47,850 nt of DNA from Clostridiales bacterium (lineage in GTDB: Bacteria > Bacillota > Clostridia > Lachnospirales > Lachnospiraceae), in contig DXXQ01000067.1 in assembly GCA_019416265.1 (NCBI GenBank), positions 1 to 47,850 of the forward strand. The letters run 5' to 3'. Below, piece by piece: positions 30,903 to 39,779 of this stretch (positions are counted from its first letter, which is position 1; each line of letters begins with the position of its first letter). Under the pieces are notes generated by a model. The model was not told the DNA's origin and did no database searches. It saw nothing but the letters and a program-made list of their open reading frames with translations. Position numbers and translations under genes: made by a program.

Positions 30903-32195
30903 ATGGAACAGTATGTTATCAAAGGTGGCAACCCTTTAGTCGGTGAAGTCGAGATTGGCGGCGCGAAGAACGCGGCTCTGGCAATCCTGGCAGCAGCGAT
31001 TATGACAGATGAAACTATTTTAATTGAAAATCTGCCGGATGTAAGAGACATCAATGTACTGCTTGAAGCGATCGCCGGAATCGGCGCGCAGGTAGAAAGG
31101 ATCAATCATTCTACAGTGAAGATCAATGGTTCAACCATCGGCGACGTCAGTGTAGACTATGAATATATCAAAAAAATCCGTGCTTCCTACTATCTTCTGG
31201 GAGCCCTCCTCGGAAAATATAAACATGCAGAAGTTCCCCTTCCCGGCGGATGCAACATCGGAAGCCGTCCGATTGACCAGCATCTGAAGGGATTCCGCGC
31301 TCTCGGCGCAGATGTGGATATTCTTCACGGGGCGATTGTGGCGAAAGCGAAGAATCTCCACGGCAGTCATATTTTCCTTGATGTGGTATCTGTTGGAGCG
31401 ACAATTAATATTATGATGGCGGCAGCTATGGCGCCGGGACGTACCATCATCGAGAATGCGGCAAGAGAACCTCATGTAGTTGATGTTGCCAATTTCCTGA
31501 ACAGTATGGGAGCCAACATTAAAGGCGCAGGTACAGATGTGATCCGTATCAAAGGTGTGGAGAAGCTTCACCGCACAGAATATTCCATTATTCCGGATCA
31601 GATCGAGGCTGGTACCTTTATGTTTGCAGCAGCTGCAACAGGCGGAGATATCACTGTAAAAAATGTAATTCCCAAGCATCTGGAGGCTACGACAGCGAAA
31701 CTGGAGGAGATCGGATGTGAAGTACAGGAATTTGACGATGCAGTTCGTGTCCGCGCTACAGGAAACCTTCGCCGTACCCATGTAAAAACACTTCCATATC
31801 CGGGATATCCTACCGATATGCAGCCGCAGATCGGAGTGACCCTGGCGCTGGCAGAGGGGACAAGTATTGTCACAGAGAGTATTTTTGAAAACCGTTTCAA
31901 ATATGCAGACGAGCTTGCACGTATGGGCGCCCATATCAAGGTGGAAGGCAATTCTGCCATCATTGACGGCGTGAAGAAGCTTACAGGAGCCAGAGTCAGC
32001 GCACCTGACCTCCGTGCAGGAGCAGCTCTTGTGATCGCAGGTCTTGCAGCAGAAGGCGTGACGATTGTGGACGATATCGTTTATATCCAGAGAGGATACG
32101 AGCGTTTTGAGGAGAAGCTTCGTGCTCTTGGGGCGCAGATCGAAAAGGTTTCCAGCGAGAAGGAAATCCAGAAATTTCGTCTCCGCGTAGGGTGA
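30903..32195 (+). CDS. murA: UDP-N-acetylglucosamine 1-carboxyvinyltransferase MurA
   Basis: A 430-residue cytoplasmic enzyme of the first committed step of peptidoglycan synthesis: transfer of enolpyruvate from PEP to UDP-GlcNAc. The KNAALAILAAA strand is the substrate loop. The catalytic Cys117 lies in PLPGGCNIGSRPID, so the enzyme should be sensitive to fosfomycin. The inside-out alpha/beta barrel repeats and the end YIQRGYERFEEKLRALGA are normal. It is preceded by AGAGGTG and its own promoter, and is probably monocistronic. Confidence 0.97.
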   Translation: MEQYVIKGGNPLVGEVEIGGAKNAALAILAAAIMTDETILIENLPDVRDINVLLEAIAGIGAQVERINHSTVKINGSTIGDVSVDYEYIKKIRASYYLLGALLGKYKHAEVPLPGGCNIGSRPIDQHLKGFRALGADVDILHGAIVAKAKNLHGSHIFLDVVSVGATINIMMAAAMAPGRTIIENAAREPHVVDVANFLNSMGANIKGAGTDVIRIKGVEKLHRTEYSIIPDQIEAGTFMFAAAATGGDITVKNVIPKHLEATTAKLEEIGCEVQEFDDAVRVRATGNLRRTHVKTLPYPGYPTDMQPQIGVTLALAEGTSIVTESIFENRFKYADELARMGAHIKVEGNSAIIDGVKKLTGARVSAPDLRAGAALVIAGLAAEGVTIVDDIVYIQRGYERFEEKLRALGAQIEKVSSEKEIQKFRLRVG

Positions 32196-32243
32196 TTTTA
32201 AACCCGGCAGTTTATAAAGATTTGATAAAAAACAAAAAAATTG

Positions 32244-32272
32244 TTGACAATCCGGAGCAATGAGTATATTGT
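32244..32272 (+). promoter_or_regulatory. metK promoter upstream of the riboswitch
   Basis: TTGACA (32244-32249) with TATATT at 15 bp or TATTGT at 17 bp. The predicted RNA start lies shortly before the SAM riboswitch. Confidence 0.6.
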
Positions 32273-32306
32273 ATGGGTTGCAGCAATCAATAAAAGATAA
32301 AAATAG

Positions 32307-32411
32307 CCTTTTATTCAGAGTGGTGGAGATACAAAGGATCTGTGAAGCCACGGCAACCCCTGGATGTCAGGAAGGTGCCAACCTGAGCGAGTAATCGAAC
32401 AATAAGAGGAT
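32307..32411 (+). ncRNA. SAM-I (S-box) riboswitch
   Basis: The conserved S-box core is present in order: CAGAGTGGTGGAG, TGTGAAGCCACGGCAACC, and GGTGCCAACCTGAG. P1 is formed by CTTTTATT at the start and AATAAGAG at the end. It senses S-adenosylmethionine and controls the metK gene downstream through the adjoining terminator: SAM binding should favour termination, so metK is made when SAM is low. Confidence 0.95.
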
Positions 32412-32425
32412 TGTTTATGAAATAG

Positions 32426-32453
32426 AACAGTCCGATTCGTTCGGGCTGTTTTT
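32426..32453 (+). terminator. Riboswitch-controlled intrinsic terminator before metK
   Basis: AACAGTCCGA pairs with TCGGGCTGTT around TTCGT and is followed by a short T-run. It is the expression platform of the SAM-I riboswitch, 30 bp upstream of metK. Confidence 0.88.
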
Positions 32454-32483
32454 ACGTATTCTGAAAAAATAAAGGAGAAAACA

Positions 32484-33662
32484 ATGGAGAAAATTTTATT
32501 TACATCTGAATCTGTAACAGAAGGCCATCCGGATAAAATGTGCGACGCCATTTCCGATGCCATTCTTGACGCTCTTATGGAGCAGGACCCAATGAGCCGT
32601 GTAGCATGTGAGACAGCTACAACAACAGGTCTTGTACTTGTCATGGGTGAAATTACAACAAACGCTTATGTGGACATTCAGAAAATCGTAAGAGATACTG
32701 TTCGCGAAATCGGTTATACACGCGGAAAATTCGGCTTTGACGCAGATACCTGCGGTGTGATCACAGCTATCGACGAGCAGTCTGCGGATATTGCTCTTGG
32801 TGTAGATAAGGCTCTGGAAGCAAAAATGGGCGAGGACGAGATCGACGCCATCGGAGCCGGAGATCAGGGTATGATGTTCGGTTACGCTACAAATGAAACA
32901 GAAGAATATATGCCTTATGCCATCAATCTGGCACATAAGCTTGCATACCAGCTTACAAAGGTTCGTAAGGACGGTACATTAAGCTATTTAAGACCGGATG
33001 GAAAAACTCAGGTTACAGTAGAGTACAATGAAGAGGGCAAGCCGTTCCGTCTCGACGCAGTGGTATGCTCTACACAGCATGACCCGGAAGTGACACAGGA
33101 GCAGATCCATGAGGACATCAAAAAATATGTATTTGATGCCATCATTCCGGCAGATATGGTTGACGAAAATACCAAATACTTTATCAACCCGACAGGCCGT
33201 TTCGTTATCGGCGGACCTCACGGAGACAGCGGTCTTACAGGACGTAAGATTATCGTAGATACCTACGGCGGAATGGGACGTCACGGCGGCGGCGCTTTCT
33301 CCGGAAAAGACTGTACAAAGGTAGACCGTTCTGCAGCATATGCAGCCCGTTACGTTGCAAAAAATATCGTGGCAGCAGGACTTGCAGACAGATGCGAGAT
33401 TCAGCTTTCTTACGCGATCGGTGTGGCACAGCCGACATCCATTAACGTGAATACCTTCGGAACAGGCAAATTATCTGACACAAAACTGGTAGAGATCATC
33501 CGTGAAAACTTTGATCTCCGTCCGGCAGGAATCATTAAGATGCTTGACCTTCGCCGTCCGATCTACAAACAGACAGCAGCTTACGGACATTTCGGAAGAA
33601 CTGACGTAGACCTTCCATGGGAAAAACTGGACAAGGCTGAGGACTTAAAGAAATACTTATAA
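32484..33662 (+). CDS. metK: S-adenosylmethionine synthetase
   Basis: A 392-residue enzyme that makes SAM from methionine and ATP. The motifs are VTEGHPDKMCD near the N-terminus, the GAGDQGMMFGYA loop, HGDSGLTGRKIIVDTYGG and GGGAFSGKDCTKVDRSAAY. AAAGGAG lies 7 bp upstream. Length and motifs are normal. Regulated by the SAM riboswitch; feedback on its own product is the standard logic. A strong terminator follows. Confidence 0.98.
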   Translation: MEKILFTSESVTEGHPDKMCDAISDAILDALMEQDPMSRVACETATTTGLVLVMGEITTNAYVDIQKIVRDTVREIGYTRGKFGFDADTCGVITAIDEQSADIALGVDKALEAKMGEDEIDAIGAGDQGMMFGYATNETEEYMPYAINLAHKLAYQLTKVRKDGTLSYLRPDGKTQVTVEYNEEGKPFRLDAVVCSTQHDPEVTQEQIHEDIKKYVFDAIIPADMVDENTKYFINPTGRFVIGGPHGDSGLTGRKIIVDTYGGMGRHGGGAFSGKDCTKVDRSAAYAARYVAKNIVAAGLADRCEIQLSYAIGVAQPTSINVNTFGTGKLSDTKLVEIIRENFDLRPAGIIKMLDLRRPIYKQTAAYGHFGRTDVDLPWEKLDKAEDLKKYL

Positions 33663-33695
33663 TTTTTTGAGAAAATCTGAAAACATAAAACTGGC

Positions 33696-33742
33696 AGCGC
33701 CTTACGCGATTTCCGGACCGAAATCGCGGAGGGCGCTTTTTT
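33696..33742 (+). terminator. Rho-independent terminator after metK
   Basis: AGCGCC...GCGATTTC pairs with GAAATCGC...GGCGCT with small internal loops, followed by TTTTTTC. Confidence 0.9.
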
Positions 33743-33778
33743 CTTTATAAAAAATTTAGAGATGGTACAGATGCTTTA

Positions 33779-33787
33779 TGATATAAT
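33779..33787 (+). promoter_or_regulatory. Extended -10 promoter of the two-component operon
   Basis: TGA directly before a perfect TATAAT (33782-33787), about 83 bp upstream of the sensor kinase gene. No convincing -35. Confidence 0.5.
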
Positions 33788-33869
33788 GGCATTAAAGAAC
33801 GAAATAATGTTGTACGTGGTTTCTTGAAACATTAAATTCGGAATTTGAAGAAAGAACGGTGCATTTTTT

Positions 33870-35021
33870 ATGAAAATGAAAACGAGGATCATTGTCGGCT
33901 TTGTGATGATCATTCTGGTTCCACTTCTGCTTTTTTCTGCAACTCTGTACGGATTCAGTCAGTCTCAGGCAAAACGGCTTCTGGAAAAAAGCAACGGTGA
34001 TTCTCAGGAAATCGTATATGATATCATCACAGAAATCAACAACAGCCAGATGCAGGTCAGGTTAATGACGAAGGATCTCTTATTTACGGCTCTGATCATT
34101 CTGCTGTTTACAGCGCTGTCTGTAGGCTTATGGATTTACAGAAGTATTGCGGCGCCTCTTTTAAATCTGAAAAAGGCAACCCATAATATAAAAGAGGGAA
34201 ACCTGGATTTTGTCCTGGAGGTGGAGGGCAACGATGAGTTTTCGGAGCTTTGCCAGGACTTTGAGGAGATGCGAAGGCGGCTGAAGGAGTCTGCGGAGGA
34301 AAAGGTACTGCTGGATAAAGAAAACAAAGAACTGATCAGTAATATTTCCCATGACCTGAAGACGCCGATCACAGCAGTAAAGGGATATGTAGAGGGAATT
34401 ATGGACGGCGTAGCCGACACGCCGGAGAAGATGGACCGCTACATTAAAACAATTTACAATAAGACAAATGAGATGGATCACCTCATCAATGAGCTCACTT
34501 TTTACTCTAAGATTGACACAAACAGGATTCCTTATACCTTCAGTAAGCTGAATGTGGAGGATTATTTCGGAGATTGTGCAGAGGAAGTGGGACTTGAGCT
34601 TGAGACAAGAAATATAGAGCTTGTCTATGCAAATTATGTAGAACAAAATGTTCTTGTAATAGCGGACGGAGAACAGATCCGCCGTGTGATCCACAATATT
34701 ATCAGCAATGCCATCAAATATATGGAAAAGGACAGAAAGATCATTCAGATCCGCGTGAAGGATGTGGGAGATTTTATCCAGGTGGAGATTGAAGATAACG
34801 GCAAGGGAATTGCTTCCAAGGATCTCACCCATGTATTCGACCGTTTTTACCGCACGGACGTATCCAGAAATTCGTCAAAGGGCGGAAGCGGAATCGGTCT
34901 TTCCATTGTGAAAAAGATCATTGAGGATCACGGAGGAAAGGTATGGGCGACAAGCAGGCTTGGAATTGGAACGATTATGTATTTTGTACTCAGAAAATAT
35001 CAGGAGGTACCGGCAGAATGA
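33870..35021 (+). CDS. Sensor histidine kinase (HAMP/HisKA/HATPase)
   Basis: A 383-residue membrane kinase. Transmembrane helix 1 lies at ~7-27 and helix 2 at ~70-92, leaving an external part of only about 40 residues, so the sensed signal may lie in the membrane or come from a partner. A HAMP linker follows (~92-145). The phosphorylated His161 is in NISHDLKTPITAVKGY, the N box is IHNIISNAIKYM, and the G boxes are EDNGKGIASKDL and GGSGIGLSIVKKI. The ribosome-binding site is weak. Its stop overlaps the response regulator start (ATGA), so the two are a coupled pair. The target genes are unknown. Confidence 0.92.
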   Translation: MKMKTRIIVGFVMIILVPLLLFSATLYGFSQSQAKRLLEKSNGDSQEIVYDIITEINNSQMQVRLMTKDLLFTALIILLFTALSVGLWIYRSIAAPLLNLKKATHNIKEGNLDFVLEVEGNDEFSELCQDFEEMRRRLKESAEEKVLLDKENKELISNISHDLKTPITAVKGYVEGIMDGVADTPEKMDRYIKTIYNKTNEMDHLINELTFYSKIDTNRIPYTFSKLNVEDYFGDCAEEVGLELETRNIELVYANYVEQNVLVIADGEQIRRVIHNIISNAIKYMEKDRKIIQIRVKDVGDFIQVEIEDNGKGIASKDLTHVFDRFYRTDVSRNSSKGGSGIGLSIVKKIIEDHGGKVWATSRLGIGTIMYFVLRKYQEVPAE

Positions 35022-35707
35022 GCAGGATTTTAATTATAGAAGACGAAGAGGCGATTGCAGATCTGGAGAAAGACTATCTGGAGCTGTCCGGTTTTGAGGT
35101 GGAGATCTGTAACCGGGGAGATACAGGACTGGAACGGGCGTTAAGCGAGGAATTTGATCTGATCATCCTTGATCTGATGCTTCCTGAAGTAGACGGCTTT
35201 GAAATTTGCAGACAGGTGCGCCAGGAGAAGAATACCCCGATCATTATGGTTTCCGCAAAAAGGGACGATATTGACAAGATCAGAGGACTGGGGCTGGGAG
35301 CAGATGATTATATGACGAAGCCGTTCAGTCCAAGCGAGCTGGTAGCGCGGGTCAAGGCACATATGGAGCGCTATAACCGCCTGATCGGTTCTCAGGCACA
35401 GAAGAACGATATTGTGGAAATACGTGGAATCAAAATTGACAAGACAGCCCGCAGGGTATGGGTGAATGGAGAGGAAACTACCTTTACATCCAAAGAGTAT
35501 GATCTTTTGACCTTCCTTGCCCAGAACCCCAACAGGGTGTTTACCAAAGAAGAGCTGTTTCGGGAAATCTGGGATATGGAATCTGTAGGAGACATTGCCA
35601 CAGTTACCGTGCATATCAAGAAGCTCCGCGAAAAAATAGAAGTGAATACAGCGAAGCCTCAGTATATTGAGACAATCTGGGGCGTGGGTTACAGATTTAA
35701 GGTTTGA
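35018..35707 (+). CDS. Response regulator, OmpR/PhoB family
   Basis: A 229-residue regulator. The start is ATG 35018, with AGGAGG 9 bp upstream and a 4-bp overlap with the kinase gene; a longer in-frame opening is unsupported. The receiver domain has the acidic pair EDE near residue 9, phosphoacceptor Asp52 (LILDLMLPEVDG) and the conserved Lys in MTKPFS. The winged-helix DNA-binding domain (about 130-229) contains TFTSKEYDLLTFLAQNPNRV and ends with IWGVGYRFKV. It is expected to bind direct repeats at its target promoters. Confidence 0.94.
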   Translation: MSRILIIEDEEAIADLEKDYLELSGFEVEICNRGDTGLERALSEEFDLIILDLMLPEVDGFEICRQVRQEKNTPIIMVSAKRDDIDKIRGLGLGADDYMTKPFSPSELVARVKAHMERYNRLIGSQAQKNDIVEIRGIKIDKTARRVWVNGEETTFTSKEYDLLTFLAQNPNRVFTKEELFREIWDMESVGDIATVTVHIKKLREKIEVNTAKPQYIETIWGVGYRFKV

Positions 35708-35749
35708 TTCCTGATTCGGAAGAAATCAGTTAGTTTAGAAGGGCATCTT

Positions 35750-37192
35750 ATGGGAAAACTTTATAAAGAATTGGAAGCTTACGGGAAAAGTGATTTTTAT
35801 CCCTTTCACATGCCGGGGCATAAAAGAAATCTCCGGGCTGTGGAGGGGGAATTTCCCCTGGAAAGGGATATTACGGAAATCAGCGGATTTGATAATCTTC
35901 ATCATCCGGAGGGAATCATCAAAGAAGCACAGGAAGCGGCGGCCCGGCTGTACGGGACACAGAAATGCCTGTTCAGCGTAAACGGAAGTACGGCTGCGCT
36001 TCAGGCTGCCATCAGCGCCTGTGTACAAAAAGGCGGGAAAATCCTTATGGCAAGAAACTGTCATAAGGCAGTTTATCATACATTATATTTGCGGGATATA
36101 CAGCCGGTTTATATTTATCCACAGTCAGATCCAAAGCTGGGGATAAACGGAGGAATTTCTCCGGTCCGTGTGGAAAGATACCTGGAGGAGAACCAGGATG
36201 TGGAGGCGGTTCTCATCACATCGCCTACTTATGACGGAGTAGTTTCTGATGTGAAAAATATTGCACATGCAGCGCATAAATTCGGGATTCCCCTGATCGT
36301 GGATGAGGCCCATGGAGCCCACTTACGGTTTTCCGATTATTTTCCGGATTCAGCAGCGGATCTGGGGGCGGATATTGTGGTACAGAGCTTTCATAAGACG
36401 TTGCCGTCCATGACTCAGACTGCAGTTCTTCATGTGTGCAGCAGCCGGCCGGATATGGAGAAGATAAGAAGATTTATGGATATTTATCAGACCAGCAGTC
36501 CCTCTTATATTCTCATGGCAAGTATTGATGCCTGCATAGATAAATTAAGCTGCGACGGCAGCAGGATGTTTGAAGAGTTTACGAAGAATCTGGAAGCGGT
36601 AAGGCGCAGGCTGTGCCAGTGCAGGCACATTGTTCTTATAAATCCAGATTTAAGGCCGGAAACCCTGAAATGTACGGGAGTTTATGGATTTGACCGTTCG
36701 AAGTTCCTTTTTTCTACAGTGGGGACTTCTTTGACGGGAAAGACACTCCATGAAATTCTGCGAGAGGAATTTCATATCGAGATGGAGATGGAATCGGAGA
36801 ACTATGTTCTGGGAATTGCCTCTGTCTGTGATACAAAAGAAGGGATGGACCGCTTAGTAGCCGCCATTGAAGAGATTGACCGAAGAGAAGGAAGGAAGGA
36901 CATAAAAGAAACGGAGGAGAAAGAGCCGTGCACATATGCCAAGATGGTGCAGATGACCAGCATTTCTCAGGCTATGGACGCGCCGCAGAAGCGCTGCCAT
37001 CTTGAGGAAAGCATTGGCCGTATTTCCGGGGAATTTGCATATCTTTACCCGCCGGGAACTCCGATTCTTGTGCCGGGAGAACAGATTACTGGACATTTCG
37101 TGAGAAATGTGAGAAGATACCTTGAGCAGGGCTTTGAACTGCAGGGATTAAGCGACAGCACAAATCAGACGATCTGTGTCGTTGCCCGATAG
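35750..37192 (+). CDS. Orn/Lys/Arg decarboxylase family PLP enzyme (YaaO-like)
   Basis: A 480-residue fold-type I PLP enzyme. It lacks the N-terminal wing domain of inducible decarboxylases, so it is of the short YaaO/SpeA type. The N-terminal core FYPFHMPGHKRN and the DITEISGFDNLH segment are family hallmarks; the PLP lysine lies in VVQSFHKTLPSMTQTAVLH and the cofactor Asp in IVDEAHGAH. The substrate (lysine, arginine or ornithine) cannot be told. It begins the block that corresponds to Bacillus yaaO-tmk-...-rsmI. Confidence 0.9.
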   Translation: MGKLYKELEAYGKSDFYPFHMPGHKRNLRAVEGEFPLERDITEISGFDNLHHPEGIIKEAQEAAARLYGTQKCLFSVNGSTAALQAAISACVQKGGKILMARNCHKAVYHTLYLRDIQPVYIYPQSDPKLGINGGISPVRVERYLEENQDVEAVLITSPTYDGVVSDVKNIAHAAHKFGIPLIVDEAHGAHLRFSDYFPDSAADLGADIVVQSFHKTLPSMTQTAVLHVCSSRPDMEKIRRFMDIYQTSSPSYILMASIDACIDKLSCDGSRMFEEFTKNLEAVRRRLCQCRHIVLINPDLRPETLKCTGVYGFDRSKFLFSTVGTSLTGKTLHEILREEFHIEMEMESENYVLGIASVCDTKEGMDRLVAAIEEIDRREGRKDIKETEEKEPCTYAKMVQMTSISQAMDAPQKRCHLEESIGRISGEFAYLYPPGTPILVPGEQITGHFVRNVRRYLEQGFELQGLSDSTNQTICVVAR

Positions 37193-37206
37193 GTGGATAA
37201 AAACAA

Positions 37207-37797
37207 ATGGGAAAAATTTTTTACATTATGGGAAAGAGCGCATCCGGAAAGGATAAGATTTATTCTCTTCTGGGGGCGAATGAGAAGCTTGGCTTAAACA
37301 GGCTTGTTTTATATACGACCCGTCCCATCAGGGCCGGGGAGGAAGACGGAAAGAACTATTTTTTTACAGACGAAAAAAAGTTAAAGGAATTCCGGAGAAA
37401 GGGCTGTCTGATCGAGGCGAGAAATTATAATACCGTTCACGGAATCTGGACGTATTTTACAGCAGACGACGGTCAGGTGGATCTGAGCCGGTCGGATTAT
37501 CTGGGAATCGGAACACTGGAATCTTTTATAAAAATGAGAAAATATTACGGCAAAGACGCAGTTTGTCCCCTTTATATCCAGGTGGAGGACGGAGAGCGTC
37601 TTTCCAGGGCTCTCAAAAGAGAACGGGAGCAGGCCAATCCGAAATATGAGGAAATGTGCCGGAGATTTCTGGCGGACCAGCTTGATTTCTCGGAGGAGAA
37701 TGTGGCGAAGGCAGGAATCTGGAGGCGGTTTGTGAATGATGATCTGGACACCTGTGTTTCTGAGATTGTCAGCTATATCGAAGAAGTTCGAAAATGA
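37207..37797 (+). CDS. Guanylate kinase-like protein
   Basis: A 196-residue P-loop kinase. The nucleotide-binding segment is M-G9-KSASGKD16, where Asp16 replaces the usual Ser/Thr that binds magnesium. Guanylate-kinase-like features follow: YTTRPIRAGEEDGKNYFF (GMP-binding region) and IEARNYNTVHGIWTYF. The Arg-rich lid region is KREREQANPKYEE. It is likely to phosphorylate a nucleoside monophosphate, but the substrate is not certain and it may not be the cell's main Gmk. It follows the decarboxylase by 14 bp, in the position held by tmk in Bacillus. Confidence 0.8.
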   Translation: MGKIFYIMGKSASGKDKIYSLLGANEKLGLNRLVLYTTRPIRAGEEDGKNYFFTDEKKLKEFRRKGCLIEARNYNTVHGIWTYFTADDGQVDLSRSDYLGIGTLESFIKMRKYYGKDAVCPLYIQVEDGERLSRALKREREQANPKYEEMCRRFLADQLDFSEENVAKAGIWRRFVNDDLDTCVSEIVSYIEEVRK

Positions 37798-37844
37798 ATA
37801 TAAAAGCAATTTTCAAACACTCTCTATGCAATAAATACGGTTTA

Positions 37845-37853
37845 TGGTATAAT
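37845..37853 (+). promoter_or_regulatory. Extended -10 promoter of the holB operon
   Basis: TGG directly before TATAAT (37848-37853), 33 bp upstream of the holB start; the -35 (TATGCA) is weak. Confidence 0.55.
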
Positions 37854-37885
37854 CAACAGGAAAACAAAAAAGCGGGGTGATTCTT

Positions 37886-38875
37886 ATGATGGGATTTAAC
37901 AACATTATTGGACATGAGGAAATTATCAGACACTTAAAGAATGCAATTTCCACGGGAAAGGTATCCCATTCCTATATTTTTACAGGAGAACAGGGATCCG
38001 GGAAAAAGCTCCTTGCGGGGACTTTTGCGGCCACGCTCCAATGTGAAAAAGGAGGCACGGAGCCTTGCCAGAAATGTGATTCCTGTAAAAAGGCAGCAGG
38101 AAAGAATCATCCGGATATTATTTTTGTGACTCATGAGAAGCCGGGAATCATTTCCATTGATGAGATTCGCGAGCAGGTGATCCACGATGTGGCGATCAAA
38201 CCATACTGCAGCCCTCATAAGATTTATGTGATTCCGGATGCGGATATGATGAACCCGCAGGCGCAGAACGCGCTTTTAAAAACCATTGAGGAACCGCCGG
38301 AATATGCGGTGATCATGCTTTTGACAAATAACATCGACGGGCTTTTGCCGACAATCCGTTCCAGATGTGTAAGACTGGATCTGAAGGTTGTTGACGACGG
38401 GCTTGTAAAGAAATATCTGATGGAACGGCTTCATGTTCCGGATTACCAGGCAGAGATCGATGCATCCTTTGCCCAGGGAAGTATCGGAAAAGCACAAAGA
38501 GCCGCAACATCGGAGGAATTTGCGGAAATGACAGGAAATGCGCTGAAGATCCTGAAATATGCCAACACCATGGAAGTCTATGAGCTGGCAGACGCGATCA
38601 AAAGCCTTTCCGGAGAGAAGCAGAATATCAATGATTATCTGGACCTGTTTCAGTTCTGGTTCAGGGATGTGCTGATGTTTAAGGCAACGAAGGAGATTGA
38701 TAATCTGGTATTTAAGCAGGAAATTAATTATATCAGGGAACAGGCAAACCAGCGCTCATACGAGAACATCGAAAAGATCCTCGATGCACTGCAGAAGACG
38801 AAGGTACGTCTGAGAGCCAATGTAAACTTTGAGCTTGCACTGGAGCTGCTGTTCCTGACGATCAGGGAGAAATAG
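37886..38875 (+). CDS. holB: DNA polymerase III delta' subunit
   Basis: A 329-residue clamp-loader subunit of the AAA+ fold. ATG 37886 is favoured, with GGGGTG 7 bp upstream; a GTG at 37877 overlaps that site. Walker A-like GEQGSGKKLL, a zinc-binding cysteine cluster (C..CQKCDSCKKAAGKNHPD) and the SRC motif TIRSRCVRLDL are visible. It works with DnaX and delta to load the DnaN clamp. It is followed 4 bp later by the ricT-type gene. Confidence 0.93.
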   Translation: MMGFNNIIGHEEIIRHLKNAISTGKVSHSYIFTGEQGSGKKLLAGTFAATLQCEKGGTEPCQKCDSCKKAAGKNHPDIIFVTHEKPGIISIDEIREQVIHDVAIKPYCSPHKIYVIPDADMMNPQAQNALLKTIEEPPEYAVIMLLTNNIDGLLPTIRSRCVRLDLKVVDDGLVKKYLMERLHVPDYQAEIDASFAQGSIGKAQRAATSEEFAEMTGNALKILKYANTMEVYELADAIKSLSGEKQNINDYLDLFQFWFRDVLMFKATKEIDNLVFKQEINYIREQANQRSYENIEKILDALQKTKVRLRANVNFELALELLFLTIREK

Positions 38876-38879
38876 AAAC

Positions 38880-39779
38880 ATGACGAAAGTAGTAGGCGTA
38901 AGATTTCGCAATGTAGGAAAGATTTATTATTTCAGTCCTAAAGAATACGAAATTAAGGCTGGCGACCATGTAATCGTGGAGACTGCCCGCGGTGTGGAAT
39001 ACGGAAAGGTTGTGCTGGCACCCAGAGAAGTGGGAGACGAGGATGTTGTTCATCCACTGAAAGAGGTGCTGCGGGTAGCAAACGAAGAAGACGATGAGAG
39101 AGAAGCACAGAACCGGATCAAGGAAAAAGAGGCATTTAAAATCTGCCAGAAGAAGATTCGGGAACATGGTCTTGAGATGAAGCTCATCGATGCAGAATAT
39201 ACATTTGACAACAATAAGGTGTTATTTTACTTTACAGCTGACGGAAGAATTGATTTCCGTCAGCTGGTAAAGGATCTGGCTGCAATCTTTAAAACAAGGA
39301 TCGAGCTTCGCCAGATCGGCGTAAGGGACGAGACGAAGATTCTCGGCGGAATCGGTATCTGCGGAAGATGCCTTTGCTGCCATACGTATCTGTCAGAATT
39401 TGCGCCTGTATCTATCAAGATGGCGAAGGAGCAGAATCTTTCCCTGAATCAGACAAAGATATCAGGTGTCTGCGGGCGTCTGATGTGCTGTCTGAAGAAT
39501 GAGCAGGAAACTTATGAGGAACTGAACAAGAAGCTTCCGGGTATCGGCGATACGGTGACAACTCCGGACGGACTGCAGGGAACGGTTCACAGTGTGAACG
39601 TACTGCGCCAGAGAGTGAAGGTGATCGTGGAGATCAATGATGAAAAGGAAATTCAGGAATTTCTTGTAGATGAACTGAAATTCCGCCCAAAGAAAAAGAA
39701 GGTTAAGATTTCTGAAAAGGAATTAAAAGAACTGGAAGGTCTTGAGGATAAAAGAGGAGATTCCAAATTAGATGACTGA
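38880..39779 (+). CDS. ricT: PSP1-domain protein RicT (YaaT-like)
   Basis: A 299-residue protein with the PSP1 domain. Conserved residues include VGVRFRNVGKIYYF at the start and the cysteine motifs GICGRCLCCHTYLSEF and GVCGRLMCC, which bind Fe-S clusters in the RicAFT (YlbF-YmcA-YaaT) complex of Bacillus. That complex aids RNase Y-dependent mRNA maturation and affects biofilm and sporulation. The gene overlaps the next by 8 bp. Confidence 0.92.
   Translation: MTKVVGVRFRNVGKIYYFSPKEYEIKAGDHVIVETARGVEYGKVVLAPREVGDEDVVHPLKEVLRVANEEDDEREAQNRIKEKEAFKICQKKIREHGLEMKLIDAEYTFDNNKVLFYFTADGRIDFRQLVKDLAAIFKTRIELRQIGVRDETKILGGIGICGRCLCCHTYLSEFAPVSIKMAKEQNLSLNQTKISGVCGRLMCCLKNEQETYEELNKKLPGIGDTVTTPDGLQGTVHSVNVLRQRVKVIVEINDEKEIQEFLVDELKFRPKKKKVKISEKELKELEGLEDKRGDSKLDD

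Noticed and set aside
31131..32351. 406-residue minus-strand frame antisense to murA
   Set aside because: Shadow of murA, including the region of the SAM riboswitch; no ribosome-binding site.
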